DNA of 64,000 nucleotides. It comes from Pseudochryseolinea flava. Its GTDB lineage: Bacteria > Bacteroidota > Bacteroidia > Cytophagales > Cyclobacteriaceae. Position 1 is the first letter of the stretch, and each line of letters begins with the position of its first letter. The stretch is from contig NZ_QMFY01000016.1 of NCBI RefSeq assembly GCF_003286915.1, positions 1 to 64,000 of the forward strand, in the 5' to 3' direction. Below the pieces are notes generated by a model. It was given only the letters and a program-made list of their open reading frames with translations. It searched no databases and was not told the origin of the DNA. A program made the position numbers and the translations under genes. Positions 36,190-45,933 of the stretch are shown here, piece by piece.

Positions 36190-36729
36190 ATGGATAAATT
36201 GGAGATGTCTCCATCAGTGAAAGGGGAGAAGTATAAAAAACTAATTGTCGCGGTTTCGATCATCATTCCGGTTGCGGTAGCCGCCTTGTTTAAGGTAAAA
36301 ATTCCCGGATACGATTTATCTTTCCTTCCACCGATTTACGCTGGGATAAATGCGGCAACGGCCATATTGCTGGTGATCGCGGTCGTGGCGATCAAAAACA
36401 AAAAGCAAATACTGCACGAAACGTTAATGAAGGTTTGCATCGGCCTATCTATTTGTTTTTTAGTCATGTACGTCGCGTACCACATTACTAGCGAAACAAC
36501 GCATTTTGGTGGCCAAGGCGGGATCAGAATCGTTTATTTTGTATTACTCATCACCCACATCGTACTGTCGGTTGCCATCATTCCATTGGTGTTATTCACT
36601 TACGTAAGGGCTTGGTCGGGCGACTTTGTAAGACATCGGCGATTGGCTAAATTTACATTTCCGCTATGGCTGTATGTGGCTGTAACCGGCGTAGTAGTGT
36701 ACTTGATGCTTAGTCCATACTACAAGTAG
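36190..36729 (+). CDS. DUF420 membrane protein
   Basis: The 179-residue protein has five hydrophobic segments (near residues 17-35, 52-72, 83-102, 115-140 and 155-175) and the DUF420 features YAGINAATAILLV and TEMAH-like histidine positions, here HITSETTHFGGQGG near residue 97. DUF420 proteins are found beside cytochrome oxidase genes and are thought to help in assembly; the function is not established. It follows the SCO-like gene by two bases, so they are co-transcribed. Confidence 0.85.
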   Translation: MDKLEMSPSVKGEKYKKLIVAVSIIIPVAVAALFKVKIPGYDLSFLPPIYAGINAATAILLVIAVVAIKNKKQILHETLMKVCIGLSICFLVMYVAYHITSETTHFGGQGGIRIVYFVLLITHIVLSVAIIPLVLFTYVRAWSGDFVRHRRLAKFTFPLWLYVAVTGVVVYLMLSPYYK

Positions 36730-36768
36730 ATTGAGATGTTCACGACGGCGAAAATGAAAGACGTGCTT

Positions 36769-37023
36769 ATGAAAAGAATTGTGGTCTTGATCGGAATACT
36801 GATCCTTGCTATTTCCAACGTAAACGGACAATGCGCGATGTGTCGCTCAACGTTAGAGAATAACTTTTCTAATGGAGATCCAGGTCTTGCTGCGGGTATA
36901 AATACAGGCATCCTTTATCTTCTGGTGATGCCTTACCTGGCTGTAATGGTGATTGGATATTTCTGGTATAAATCGAGTAAGCATGGTCAAAAGGGGGTAT
37001 CTCACGGGACTACTGCTCGGTAA
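36769..37023 (+). CDS. Small membrane protein with a CxxC motif
   Basis: The 84-residue product has an N-terminal hydrophobic segment that looks like a signal peptide ending in NVNG, then QCAMCRSTLENN and a membrane helix near residues 50-70. The CxxC is not followed by His, so it is not a haem site; a metal or thiol role is possible. I do not recognise the family. ATG 36769 is preferred over an earlier ATG at 36736 because it starts a normal signal sequence. It overlaps the next gene by 41 bases in a different frame. Confidence 0.65.
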   Translation: MKRIVVLIGILILAISNVNGQCAMCRSTLENNFSNGDPGLAAGINTGILYLLVMPYLAVMVIGYFWYKSSKHGQKGVSHGTTAR

Positions 37024-37366
37024 ATGTCCCCGATGTCGTGAGGGCTCAATGTTTCGATACCCGTTAACAAAAGTGTCGAAGTTCAACCTCATGAACGATA
37101 CCTGTCCACATTGTGGAATTAAGCTCGAGCCGGAGCCAGGTTATTATCAAGGAGCCATGTTCGTGAGTTATGCTTATGCGGTGATTCTCATCGGTATCGT
37201 GAGCGCCGTACTATATTTTCTCTTCGATGATCCGTCCGAATGGACGTACATTACGACATGCATCGTTGGCATTCTGGTGGTCGTGCCGTTGAACTATCGT
37301 TACGCACGCATCTTATTCCTTTATCTTTTTGGAGGCCCGCGCTATCGTCCGGGTGAAACAGAATAA
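36983..37366 (+). CDS. DUF983 protein with zinc-ribbon cysteines
   Basis: The 127-residue protein begins with GLLLGKCPRCREG near residue 10 and has CPHCG about 25 residues later, forming a zinc-ribbon-like set, then two membrane helices near residues 55-80 and 88-115. This matches DUF983, often found near cytochrome oxidase genes with an unproven assembly role. ATG 36983 is chosen, overlapping the preceding small gene by 41 bases. An 8-base AT-rich inverted repeat (37363-37385) covers its stop codon. Confidence 0.82.
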   Translation: MVKRGYLTGLLLGKCPRCREGSMFRYPLTKVSKFNLMNDTCPHCGIKLEPEPGYYQGAMFVSYAYAVILIGIVSAVLYFLFDDPSEWTYITTCIVGILVVVPLNYRYARILFLYLFGGPRYRPGETE

Positions 37367-37385
37367 AGTTTATTGTTAACTTTAT
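37363..37385. repeat. AT-rich inverted repeat before the sensor kinase gene
   Basis: ATAAAGTT (37363-37370) pairs with AACTTTAT (37378-37385) around a seven-base loop. It covers the DUF983 stop codon and ends 12 bases before the kinase TTG start. It may be an operator or chance; it has no T-run. Confidence 0.35.
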
Positions 37386-37397
37386 CGATGACCTGAG

Positions 37398-40300
37398 TTG
37401 AATTTGAAAGTGAAATCATCGATAGCGCTTATTGTATCGGTCGTGCTCTTCGCAGCAGGATGTGCGTTGCTATACTGGACAAAAACGAATGATGATCCGC
37501 AAATCATTGCGACGAAATTGTCGGAACGTCTTCAACAGGAAATTCAACTTGTTGATGACGACGTAAAGCGCATTGAAGGTAAGGTATCCTCTGGGAAATA
37601 CGTAGACGAATGTCAGTATCCATATTATATCTACCAGTTTCAAAGTCTTAAATATTGGTCTGATCACACATTCGTCCCGTCATACCCTGCGGTTGCAGAT
37701 TCATTTAAACTGAAACTTCTCAAGTATGGAAATAGCGAGTACGTTGCCGTGAAGCACGAACTCAAAAACGGCTACACGTTGGTTGCGATCATTCCTTTGT
37801 ACCGTAAATACAGTATAACGAACGACTACCTTCAGACAACGTGGAATGAAAAGATATTTCCCTCGCGAAGTTTTGTTATTCATGAGGCTAACGCATCGCA
37901 AGGAGAACCGATCATCGTTGATAAGCAGGTTGTATTTCGTGTGAGTTTTGTGAATGGTGAATTCACTTTTGGGCATGCGCTGAGTTGGATTGGCGTTGCC
38001 CTCATTCTTGCATCACTGTGTTATGCGGTGTACAGATTGATGCGTTTCTTTTCTGCACTTCGCTATGCAGATGTCGGGTTCGTCGCGCTGTTCTTGACCC
38101 TTCGGCTTCTTCGCCACGTGATGATCACGTTTAATTTCCCGAATGATTATCTCCATTCGGATTTGTTCAATCCTGGCGAATTTGCATCGTCAAATCTCAA
38201 TGGTTCCCTCGGAGATTTGTGGCTCAATGAGCTCGCACTTCTGGTATTGTGCCTGTTTATTTTTCAACACTACCCGAAATTATTTCTTCTTCGTGTTCAG
38301 CGCAGGAGCGCCTTGCTAAATTGGACGATCTCCGTTTTTTATGCGTTAGCGGTTTTGTTTGCTTTTATGTTTCCATTCATTGTTATCCAGACACTGGCTA
38401 ACAATTCATCTATTGTACTCGATGTTTCACATTCGCTAAGTTTTGATACGCCACGCGTCGCGGCCCTCGGAGCTGTACTGCTCGCAGGTATATGCTCGTT
38501 CCTCTTTGCGCATGCTTTTATCCGTCTACTCATTGGTGATAAAAAGCGCACGCGAATCATGATTAGTTTTTTCATCGCCGTAATTTTCTTCGTCGGTATT
38601 AATGAGTGGACAGGGCAACGGTATATCTCCTCTGTTATACTCGGTACAATTTACATTGGCGTAGTATATGTTGCAGGGTTCTCAAGCAGCTTAATGCGTT
38701 TACGGTTTTCTACCTTCGGGTATTTATTCGCGTGTATTTTTTTCTTTTCCGTAAATGGAGCGTATGCGATTTACCACTACAGCTGGCAGCAGAAAATCGA
38801 CGATCAATTTCGATTTGCAAATGAATTTCTAATCGATCGCGATATTTTTGGTGAATACCTGTTGCAAGAGACAGCTGCAAAAATCTCTCGTGACGTGTTT
38901 ATTCAAACACGTGTAGCCAGTCCGTTTTTGAATCGCGACGCCATTCGCCAAAAGATCAGACAAGTTTTCCTCCCAGGATACTTTAATAAATATGATGTTG
39001 AAATCTTTTTGTTCAACAGTTCTGGAGGTTCCCTTGACGAAGGCGTGTCCATCACTTTTGCTGAGTTGATTCGAAATAACAAAGCGGCGACGCAAACGGG
39101 CTATGGCGATGTGTATTACCTAAATAGCATAGATGGTACGGTAGCGCAGCAATACGTGGTAGCCGTTCCTGTAAAGCGTTCCAGCTCAATTGCAGGATAT
39201 GTCGTTCTTACACTAGGCTTGAAACGCGTGATTCCACAAAATGTGTATCCTGAACTTTTAGTCGACAATCGTGCACAGCAAGTCTTTCGTGAGCAAGATT
39301 TGAGTTACGTGGTTTTTTCTAGAGAAGGAATTCTTTACAGCGCCGGGGATTTTAATTACGAACAATTCGACCGCGAATGGCTTGGTAGTATCGATATTCA
39401 CACGCAAGGATTTAATGCCGCGGGGTACGATCACATCGCAGAAGAAGATGACAATGGCAGGGTTGCTGTAGTATCTTCCCCTGAAACCACGAAGACCTAT
39501 GCGCTGGGAATCTTTTCATTTTTAATGGTGCTTGGATTGATGTTGGTACTCGTGTTTATTCTCATTCAAGGCCTCGTTAACTACTTCCGTGGCGATAAGT
39601 TATATTTCTCTGCACGCGTGCAGTTATACTTGAATCTAGCGTTTTTCTTGCCGTTGATTGTTGTCAGCATAAGCACGTTAAGTCTTACCAATAGATTCTC
39701 ACAGAATCAATTGAATCAAGAATATCTCGATAAGGCTCGCGCTTTTGGTGACCAACTTTCGGTCACATTGAGTGAGGTACTTGAGTCGGATGACGTAAAT
39801 ATTCCGACGTTCAATAGTTCCGTGGGAGATTTGGCGAAGCTCACCAACATGGACGCCAATGTGTATGACAAGTTCGGTGTACTGATGGCGACAAGTCAAC
39901 CGCTTATTTTTGAGAACAATTTATTGAGTGATTACATCAATCAATCTGCTTTACAGAAAGTCCGCATTGGTGATAATGCTTTTATACGAACAGAGCAAGC
40001 CGGTAAATTGATGTATTATGTTGCTTACGCGGCATTGAAGAAACCCTCGAGTGGTGAGTTGATCGGCATCGTGGGGATACCTTTTTTTCGATCGGCATTC
40101 TCGCTAGAGAAAGTTCAGATCGGAATATTTGTGAACATCCTCAATACATTCTGTTTGATCTTTATTGCGCTTGTTATTCTCTCATATTTTGTTTCGCAGT
40201 GGCTTACGTTTCCGTTGAAGTTTATCACCCAAAGCTTGCGGCGAACTTCGCTTACGAAGACAAACCAACCTTTGGTATGGAAGGCCGATGACGAAATTGG

Positions 40301-41036
40301 TTTGATGGTACGAGAGTACAACCAGATGTTATTTTCTTTGAGCGAGAGTAAGGCTGAATTGGAGCAGACGCAACGCGAGCGGGCATGGCGAGAAATCGCC
40401 CAACAAGTAGCACATGAGATCAAGAATCCCCTGACGCCCATGAAGCTGACGCTTCAGCAACTGGAACGCGCGCTTCAATCCGGAAAAAGTTCCGAGGAAA
40501 AAACACAGAAGGCAGTTTCATCATTGCTAACACAAGTCGATACGCTCAATGAAATAGCGTCTTCATTCAGTTCGTTTGCCAAGATGCCGGAACCGGTTAT
40601 TCAAAAACTTGAGATCACCTCATTGATCAAGCGAATTGTAGACCTGCATAGTCCGACGGGAGATCTTTCTGTTCGGTTACCACATCGGGAACTGTACGTG
40701 ATGGGTGATGAACAACTTCTGGGGCGAACGTTCTCTAACATCATTCTCAACGCTTTTCAAGCCGCCATTCCGGGGAGAAGTAATCCCGTGGTCGTTGATG
40801 TCGATGTTGCAAACAAGCAATGCGTTGTAAGTATAGCGGATCGCGGAAAAGGGATCGAGCCCGCGATCGCCGAGCGGATTTTCATTCCTTATTTTACGAC
40901 AAAAAAATCAGGCTCAGGATTAGGTCTTGCAATTGCAAAACAGGGAATCGAGCAAATGAAGGGTAAGTTGTGGTTTGAAACAAAGCCCGGGTTAGGCACG
41001 GCCTTTTTTATTGAATTGCCGCTGATTGAATCGTAA
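37398..41036 (+). CDS. Large multi-domain sensor histidine kinase
   Basis: The 1212-residue kinase has an unusual layout: helix 7-27, an exported segment to about 190, some eight helices between 190 and 460, a second exported segment to about 700, helices near 701-727 and 740-766, a third exported segment, and a final helix near 903-935. HAMP (about 935-985) and a HisKA H-box with VAHEIKNPL near residue 1005 follow, then an ATPase domain with NAFQAAIPG, DRGKGIEP and GSGLGLAI. The catalytic part resembles NtrY-type kinases. The start is TTG 37398. No response regulator gene is adjacent, so it is an orphan. Confidence 0.9.
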   Translation: MNLKVKSSIALIVSVVLFAAGCALLYWTKTNDDPQIIATKLSERLQQEIQLVDDDVKRIEGKVSSGKYVDECQYPYYIYQFQSLKYWSDHTFVPSYPAVADSFKLKLLKYGNSEYVAVKHELKNGYTLVAIIPLYRKYSITNDYLQTTWNEKIFPSRSFVIHEANASQGEPIIVDKQVVFRVSFVNGEFTFGHALSWIGVALILASLCYAVYRLMRFFSALRYADVGFVALFLTLRLLRHVMITFNFPNDYLHSDLFNPGEFASSNLNGSLGDLWLNELALLVLCLFIFQHYPKLFLLRVQRRSALLNWTISVFYALAVLFAFMFPFIVIQTLANNSSIVLDVSHSLSFDTPRVAALGAVLLAGICSFLFAHAFIRLLIGDKKRTRIMISFFIAVIFFVGINEWTGQRYISSVILGTIYIGVVYVAGFSSSLMRLRFSTFGYLFACIFFFSVNGAYAIYHYSWQQKIDDQFRFANEFLIDRDIFGEYLLQETAAKISRDVFIQTRVASPFLNRDAIRQKIRQVFLPGYFNKYDVEIFLFNSSGGSLDEGVSITFAELIRNNKAATQTGYGDVYYLNSIDGTVAQQYVVAVPVKRSSSIAGYVVLTLGLKRVIPQNVYPELLVDNRAQQVFREQDLSYVVFSREGILYSAGDFNYEQFDREWLGSIDIHTQGFNAAGYDHIAEEDDNGRVAVVSSPETTKTYALGIFSFLMVLGLMLVLVFILIQGLVNYFRGDKLYFSARVQLYLNLAFFLPLIVVSISTLSLTNRFSQNQLNQEYLDKARAFGDQLSVTLSEVLESDDVNIPTFNSSVGDLAKLTNMDANVYDKFGVLMATSQPLIFENNLLSDYINQSALQKVRIGDNAFIRTEQAGKLMYYVAYAALKKPSSGELIGIVGIPFFRSAFSLEKVQIGIFVNILNTFCLIFIALVILSYFVSQWLTFPLKFITQSLRRTSLTKTNQPLVWKADDEIGLMVREYNQMLFSLSESKAELEQTQRERAWREIAQQVAHEIKNPLTPMKLTLQQLERALQSGKSSEEKTQKAVSSLLTQVDTLNEIASSFSSFAKMPEPVIQKLEITSLIKRIVDLHSPTGDLSVRLPHRELYVMGDEQLLGRTFSNIILNAFQAAIPGRSNPVVVDVDVANKQCVVSIADRGKGIEPAIAERIFIPYFTTKKSGSGLGLAIAKQGIEQMKGKLWFETKPGLGTAFFIELPLIES

Positions 41037-41046
41037 CGAATATATT

Positions 41047-41142
41047 TTATTTCCGCTGTAACCATTCGTAGAAGGCTAAGTATCCTTCATGCAACATCTC
41101 TTTTGTTGGGTTGTCATTAGTACTGCTAATCGCTTTTATCAT
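41047..41142 (-). other. Short antisense reading frame between kinase and permease genes, possible gene remnant
   Basis: On the minus strand, a 31-codon frame starts at 41142 and ends at 41047. Its second half, reading NPTKEMLHEGYLAFYEWLQRK, has a balanced, protein-like composition unlike most shadow frames. It lies in the otherwise empty gap between the kinase stop and the permease start. It may be the C-terminal remnant of a lost gene; I do not recognise it. Confidence 0.25.
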
Positions 41143-43501
41143 GGTTAAAAACTATTTTACTATTGCTTTTCGAAACATTTTTCGAAATAAGCTTTTCTCA
41201 ACTGTCAATATACTTGGCTTAGCACTCGGTATCTGCAGCACACTACTGATTCTGCTGTGGGTGAATGATGAATTGAAAGTCGATCAGTTCCACCGCGATG
41301 TGGAGCGACTATACATCGTCAGAGAAAATCAGACCTACACTGATGGGAAGCTCTTTACGTTCAATTCCACACCGGCGCCCATGGCTCCATTTATTAAGGA
41401 GAAGTATTCTGAAATAGAACGGACATCTCGTTTTACGTGGCCAGTTACCCATTTAATGCAATTTGAAGAAAAGGCTTTTTACGAAGAGGGTTTTTATGTT
41501 GATCAGGATTTTGTAGAAATGTTCAGCTTTGAGCTAAAAGCAGGCAATGTAAAAACTGCCTTGGTGAATAAGAATAGTATTGTGATCAGCGAGAAGATGG
41601 CGAAAAAATATTTTGGTGACGATAATCCACTTGGGAAGATTATCGTAATGGATACCAAGAATACATTTGCCGTTACTGGCGTTCTTAAACCTATTCCGAC
41701 TAACTCATCTATTCGCTTTGAATATCTGCTGCCATTTCAATTTTTCTTTGATGAGAATAAAAGCTGGTTAGATGAGTGGGGTAATAATAACGTGAGGACT
41801 TTCCTTCAGCTACGTGCTGGAGCAGATGTCGAAGGATTTTCAAAACGATTCAAAGATGAAATTCGAGCGCACGAAGAGAAGACCAATGTAGAGCTACTGA
41901 TTCAACCTTTCAAAGATGGTTACTTGCACGGCGACTACGAGAACGGGGTACAGTCGGGAGGTAGAATTGAGAACGTTAAGATATTCTTCGTTCTATCAAT
42001 TTTTGTGTTGATCATCGCCTGTATCAACTTTATGAATCTCGCCACAGCACAAGCGACGAAGAGAGCAAAAGAAGTTGGGTTGCGTAAAGCTATCGGGGCC
42101 TCGCCGAGCCAGTTGTTTAGGCAATTTATGGGAGAGTCTTTTCTGACCGTTTTGCTGGCATCGATCATTGCATTGGTGATGGCTTTTGTTTTGATGCCGA
42201 TGTTTAATCAGATCACCTCGAAGGATATCGCATTAGATTTTTCTAATGAGTATGTGATTTTGACTTTTGTTGGAATCGTGTTTATCACAGCTTTTATCGC
42301 GGGAAGTTATCCTGCTATATTTATTTCAGAATTTAAACCAGCGCAAGTCCTAAAAGGTCAGTTGAAGAGTGGTAGTCGCGCAGCAACGTTTAGAAAAGCA
42401 CTCGTAGTTGTACAGTTTTCGCTGTCAATCATTTTGATCATCAGTACTACGGTTGTCTTTCGCCAGATGAGTTTCATGAATAACCACGAGATTGGTTTTG
42501 ATCGTAATAATTTATTCACGCTGTGGATGGAAGGGGATATGCCTAAAAAGTTTGAGACCTTTCGTGCGCGGCTGTTGCAGATGCCAGGCATTGAGAGTGT
42601 AACGGCCTCCAGTCAATCGCCCATTCAAGTTGGTAATTCGACCTATGGTTTAGATTGGGAAGGAAAAAGTCCAGATGATCGAATTTTGTTTTCTAACATG
42701 AACGTAGATTTTGACTTTATCCAAACGATGAAAATGGAAATGGCAGAGGGGAGGCCATTCGATCGCAATCAAATTACGGATAGCTCGAACTACATCGTGA
42801 ACGAAAAGGCTGCGGCGAAGTTTGGTTTTAAGGATGGTGTTGCCGGAAAGGATCTCACCATGTGGGAAGAGAAGGGAAAGATTATTGGTGTGGTGAAGGA
42901 TTTTAATTTCGGTTCTTTGCATAGCGAGATCGAACCAATCATTATGCGCATCGACCCGTCATGGATGAATTGCTTAATTGTAAGGGCACGCGACGGTCAG
43001 AATGAAGCGGCGATCGCATCGGTTGAGAAAATCTGGAAAGAATATGCGCCGGCCTATCCGTATCGTTACACTTTTATGAATCAAGATTGGGAGAAATTTT
43101 ATAAGGACGAGGGTCAACGCGGACAGTTGTTTAATGCACTTGCTATACTCTCAATTTTTATTTCGTGTTTAGGACTCTTTGGACTGTCAGCATTCTCAGC
43201 TGAACGACGGACAAAAGAACTTGGTATACGCAAAGCGTTGGGTGCTTCTGTGCCAGGGCTTGTACGTTTGATGGGAAAAGAGTTCGCTGTTTTAGTAATG
43301 ATTGCCGCGTGTATCGGTTGTCCTGCTGGATGGTATTTTATGTCGTATTGGCTGGGAACGTATGCCTATCGCGTTGATATCGGAATCGCGACTTTGCTTT
43401 TTGCGACATCGATTTGTCTGTTGATCTCGATGATTACCATTTCTTATCATTCGTTAAAAGTGGCATCAAGTGATCCCGTGAAAAGTTTACGATACGAATA
43501 G
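41141..43501 (+). CDS. ABC transporter permease, FtsX/MacB-like
   Basis: The 786-residue protein has the common Bacteroidota permease layout: MVKNYFTIAFRNIFRNKLFS at the N-terminus, helix 1 near 20-42, a MacB-type periplasmic domain to about 275, three helices near 280-400, KALVVVQFSLSIILI near 420-440, a second periplasmic domain, and a final FtsX domain with three helices including RTKELGIRKALGAS near 700. Such proteins often work with a separate ATPase, none of which is adjacent. An earlier TTG at 41111 is in frame, but ATG 41141 gives the typical start. Confidence 0.9.
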   Translation: MVKNYFTIAFRNIFRNKLFSTVNILGLALGICSTLLILLWVNDELKVDQFHRDVERLYIVRENQTYTDGKLFTFNSTPAPMAPFIKEKYSEIERTSRFTWPVTHLMQFEEKAFYEEGFYVDQDFVEMFSFELKAGNVKTALVNKNSIVISEKMAKKYFGDDNPLGKIIVMDTKNTFAVTGVLKPIPTNSSIRFEYLLPFQFFFDENKSWLDEWGNNNVRTFLQLRAGADVEGFSKRFKDEIRAHEEKTNVELLIQPFKDGYLHGDYENGVQSGGRIENVKIFFVLSIFVLIIACINFMNLATAQATKRAKEVGLRKAIGASPSQLFRQFMGESFLTVLLASIIALVMAFVLMPMFNQITSKDIALDFSNEYVILTFVGIVFITAFIAGSYPAIFISEFKPAQVLKGQLKSGSRAATFRKALVVVQFSLSIILIISTTVVFRQMSFMNNHEIGFDRNNLFTLWMEGDMPKKFETFRARLLQMPGIESVTASSQSPIQVGNSTYGLDWEGKSPDDRILFSNMNVDFDFIQTMKMEMAEGRPFDRNQITDSSNYIVNEKAAAKFGFKDGVAGKDLTMWEEKGKIIGVVKDFNFGSLHSEIEPIIMRIDPSWMNCLIVRARDGQNEAAIASVEKIWKEYAPAYPYRYTFMNQDWEKFYKDEGQRGQLFNALAILSIFISCLGLFGLSAFSAERRTKELGIRKALGASVPGLVRLMGKEFAVLVMIAACIGCPAGWYFMSYWLGTYAYRVDIGIATLLFATSICLLISMITISYHSLKVASSDPVKSLRYE

Positions 43502-43579
43502 AATCGTGAGGTGCTATGAAGATATTGGTTAAAAAATTATATTCGACAGTCGTTCTGCGAATCAATATTTTCTACCGAC

Positions 43580-44374
43580 GTGTTCATAGCACCTTTTACA
43601 AAATCAGATTTATCGTCATTGGCTGCGCTTCAGCCCGAGGGTTGGGGTGATATCACGCAGGCGTTTGAGTGGTATCTCGCTTCATCGTTCTGTACACCGA
43701 TGAAAGTAGAAGCGCAGGGAACGATCATCGGCGTAGGGACCATCATCAACCATGGGAAAACAGCGTGGCTCGGGCACATTATCGTCGCTTCAAACCAACG
43801 CGGTAGAGGTGTGGGTACCTTCATCACGTCGGCACTTGTTGCCGAGCTACGGCACACATCGTGTGAGACGATCATGCTCCTCGCAACGACGTTAGGCGAA
43901 CCGGTGTATAAGAAAGTTGGTTTTGTTGCTGAATCAACCTATACATTTTTAAAAGGTGGCATACTTCCAACATCACCATCGACGAACATTGAAAGATTTG
44001 AAAGCAATAGACGGGACGAATTGTTGTCGGTAGATTTTAGCGTTGTCGGAGAAGATCGTTCTCGATTGATCTTACCACATTTGAAAGAAGCGTCCCTTTA
44101 TCTTGAGCATGGAAAAATAAGCGGCTACTATTTGCCGACGATCGCTGATGGCCCCATTGTTGCGACGACCAAGGAAGCAGGTTGTGCCCTTTTGACAACA
44201 CGAAGTATCAATCAAACGAAGAGTGTCATTCCTTCAGAGAACGAAGTAGCGATAAACTATTTACTTGAACGAGGTTATCAAGTAAGCAACCAAGGTACAC
44301 GAATGCGTCTGGGAAAGTCGTTCTCATGGCAACCCCAAGCGGTCTATAACAGAATAGCAGGAAACGTCGGTTAG
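43580..44374 (+). CDS. GNAT-family N-acetyltransferase
   Basis: The 264-residue protein has an N-terminal GNAT domain: the acetyl-CoA motif VASNQRGRGVGTFI near residue 72 and GEPVYKKVGFVAEST near residue 110. The C-terminal 120 residues form a second domain of the type found in two-domain GNAT proteins. The start is GTG, with no ATG nearby. The acceptor substrate cannot be read. It is followed by mtgA on the same strand after a gap of about 75 bases with a weak promoter-like TATTTTCG (44426-44433). Confidence 0.82.
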   Translation: MFIAPFTKSDLSSLAALQPEGWGDITQAFEWYLASSFCTPMKVEAQGTIIGVGTIINHGKTAWLGHIIVASNQRGRGVGTFITSALVAELRHTSCETIMLLATTLGEPVYKKVGFVAESTYTFLKGGILPTSPSTNIERFESNRRDELLSVDFSVVGEDRSRLILPHLKEASLYLEHGKISGYYLPTIADGPIVATTKEAGCALLTTRSINQTKSVIPSENEVAINYLLERGYQVSNQGTRMRLGKSFSWQPQAVYNRIAGNVG

Positions 44375-44450
44375 TAGATTACATATCTCTTTTCACAAGC
44401 GAGTACAGCCGGTCAAAACTTTTCCTATTTTCGCGCACACAATCTACACC

Positions 44451-45176
44451 ATGCAGCGGCTTAAGGCTCTTGTCGAATTTTTACAGAAGACATTTATCAT
44501 TCTGTTCGTAGCGCAACTTTTATACATCATCGCTTTGCGCTGGGTAGATCCGCCGATTACGGTCATTCAATTGATGAGCTGGATTGAAGGCGATGGTTTG
44601 AAGCGCGACTACGTTGCTTACGAAGATATTTCTCCCAATGCTCCTTTGGCTGTGATGGCGGCAGAGGATCAAATTTTCCCTGACCACAATGGGTTCGATT
44701 GGAAGAGTATCGAGAAGGCGATGGAGAATAACAAAACCAAAAAGCGTATTCGTGGTGCATCGACGATTAGTCAACAAGTGGCGAAAAATGTGTTCCTGTG
44801 GCAGGGGCAATCGGTGTATACGAAGTGGTTTCGAAAAGGTCTGGAGGCGTATTTTACTTTTATGATTGAAGCTGTGTGGGGAAAGAAACGCATATTGGAA
44901 GTATACCTTAACGTATCAGAGATGGGCAAAGGAGTATTTGGTATTGAAGCAGCGTCAAGAAAATATTTTAAGAAATCGGCCAAAAAACTCACGCAGACGG
45001 AAGCTGCAATGATCGCTGCGTCGCTGCCGAATCCAAAGAAATATACCGTAAAACCTCAATCACGATACATCAGCAAACGGTATCCATGGGTACTGCAGCA
45101 GATGAACAATTTGCGTGGTGATCCGGAGATTGATGCGCTACTGGAGCCAGCCAACAATGGGAAGACGAAGAAATAG
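44451..45176 (+). CDS. mtgA: Monofunctional peptidoglycan glycosyltransferase
   Basis: MtgA polymerises lipid II into glycan strands in the periplasm. The 241-residue protein has one N-terminal membrane helix (about residues 12-30) and the GT51 motifs AAEDQIFPDHNGFDW near residue 62 with the catalytic Glu, RGASTISQQVAKN near residue 97, KKRILEVYLNVSEMGKGVFGIE near residue 142 and AAMIAASLPNPKKY near residue 182. There is no transpeptidase domain. It converges on mlaF, leaving seven bases between the stops. Confidence 0.95.
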   Translation: MQRLKALVEFLQKTFIILFVAQLLYIIALRWVDPPITVIQLMSWIEGDGLKRDYVAYEDISPNAPLAVMAAEDQIFPDHNGFDWKSIEKAMENNKTKKRIRGASTISQQVAKNVFLWQGQSVYTKWFRKGLEAYFTFMIEAVWGKKRILEVYLNVSEMGKGVFGIEAASRKYFKKSAKKLTQTEAAMIAASLPNPKKYTVKPQSRYISKRYPWVLQQMNNLRGDPEIDALLEPANNGKTKK

Positions 45177-45183
45177 GGATTCT

Positions 45184-45933
45184 TTATTTTCCACGTAATC
45201 CACTCATGACTTTATTTGAAAACACAAAGTCATCGAGTTCTTTAACGTTCGAGTGCGTGATGTTGTCTTTTGTCCCTTCCCAAAGTTTCTGTCCTTTGAA
45301 AATGAACATGATGCGCTCACCGATACCCATCACTGAGTTCATGTCGTGCGTAACGACTATGGTAGTGATATCAAATTCTTCGGAAATATCTTGAATCAAA
45401 TCATCGATGAGTACCGATGTTTGAGGATCTAACCCGGAGTTTGGTTCATCGCAGAATAGGTAGTTGGGGTTATTGACAATTGCGCGCGCAATGCCGACGC
45501 GTTTTTTCATACCACCGCTAATTTCAGATGGCATTTTCCGATTGACGTTCTCGAGACCAACGCGCTTCAGACAAAAATTCACCCGGTCGAGTTTCTCTTC
45601 GCTCGACATTTTCGTGAGGACATCGAGGGGAAACATTACGTTTTGCTCTACTGTCTTTGAATCGAACAAAGCTCCACCTTGGAACAGCATCCCCATCTCT
45701 CTGCGGATTTCGATTTTTAGATCACGGTCGCCTTCGTAGAAATCGCGACCATCATAGAACACTTGACCGAAGTCTGGTTTCGATAACCCGACGATACATT
45801 TCAAGAGCACACTCTTCCCTGTACCACTGGCCCCAATGATGAGATTAGGCTTACCTTTTTCAAACGTACCACTCACGTCGTTGAGGATCATTCGATCGTG
45901 AAATGATTTGGTAATACTTTGTATTTTGATCAT
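45184..45933 (-). CDS. mlaF: ABC transporter ATPase, MlaF-like
   Basis: The 249-residue ATPase has a Walker A GASGTGKS near residue 34, the signature SGGMKKRV near residue 140, and Walker B YLFCDEPNSGLDP near residue 160, the MlaF/Ttg2A form. With MlaE it drives phospholipid transport between the membranes to keep the outer membrane asymmetric. The start overlaps the mlaE stop by four bases (ATGA). The substrate-binding MlaD and the other Mla parts are not next to it. Confidence 0.92.
   Translation of the reverse strand: MIKIQSITKSFHDRMILNDVSGTFEKGKPNLIIGASGTGKSVLLKCIVGLSKPDFGQVFYDGRDFYEGDRDLKIEIRREMGMLFQGGALFDSKTVEQNVMFPLDVLTKMSSEEKLDRVNFCLKRVGLENVNRKMPSEISGGMKKRVGIARAIVNNPNYLFCDEPNSGLDPQTSVLIDDLIQDISEEFDITTIVVTHDMNSVMGIGERIMFIFKGQKLWEGTKDNITHSNVKELDDFVFSNKVMSGLRGK

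Noticed and set aside
36769-37023. Cytochrome c from the CxxC motif in the small membrane protein
   Set aside because: The motif is CAMCR; the residue after the second Cys is Arg, not His, so haem attachment is not expected.
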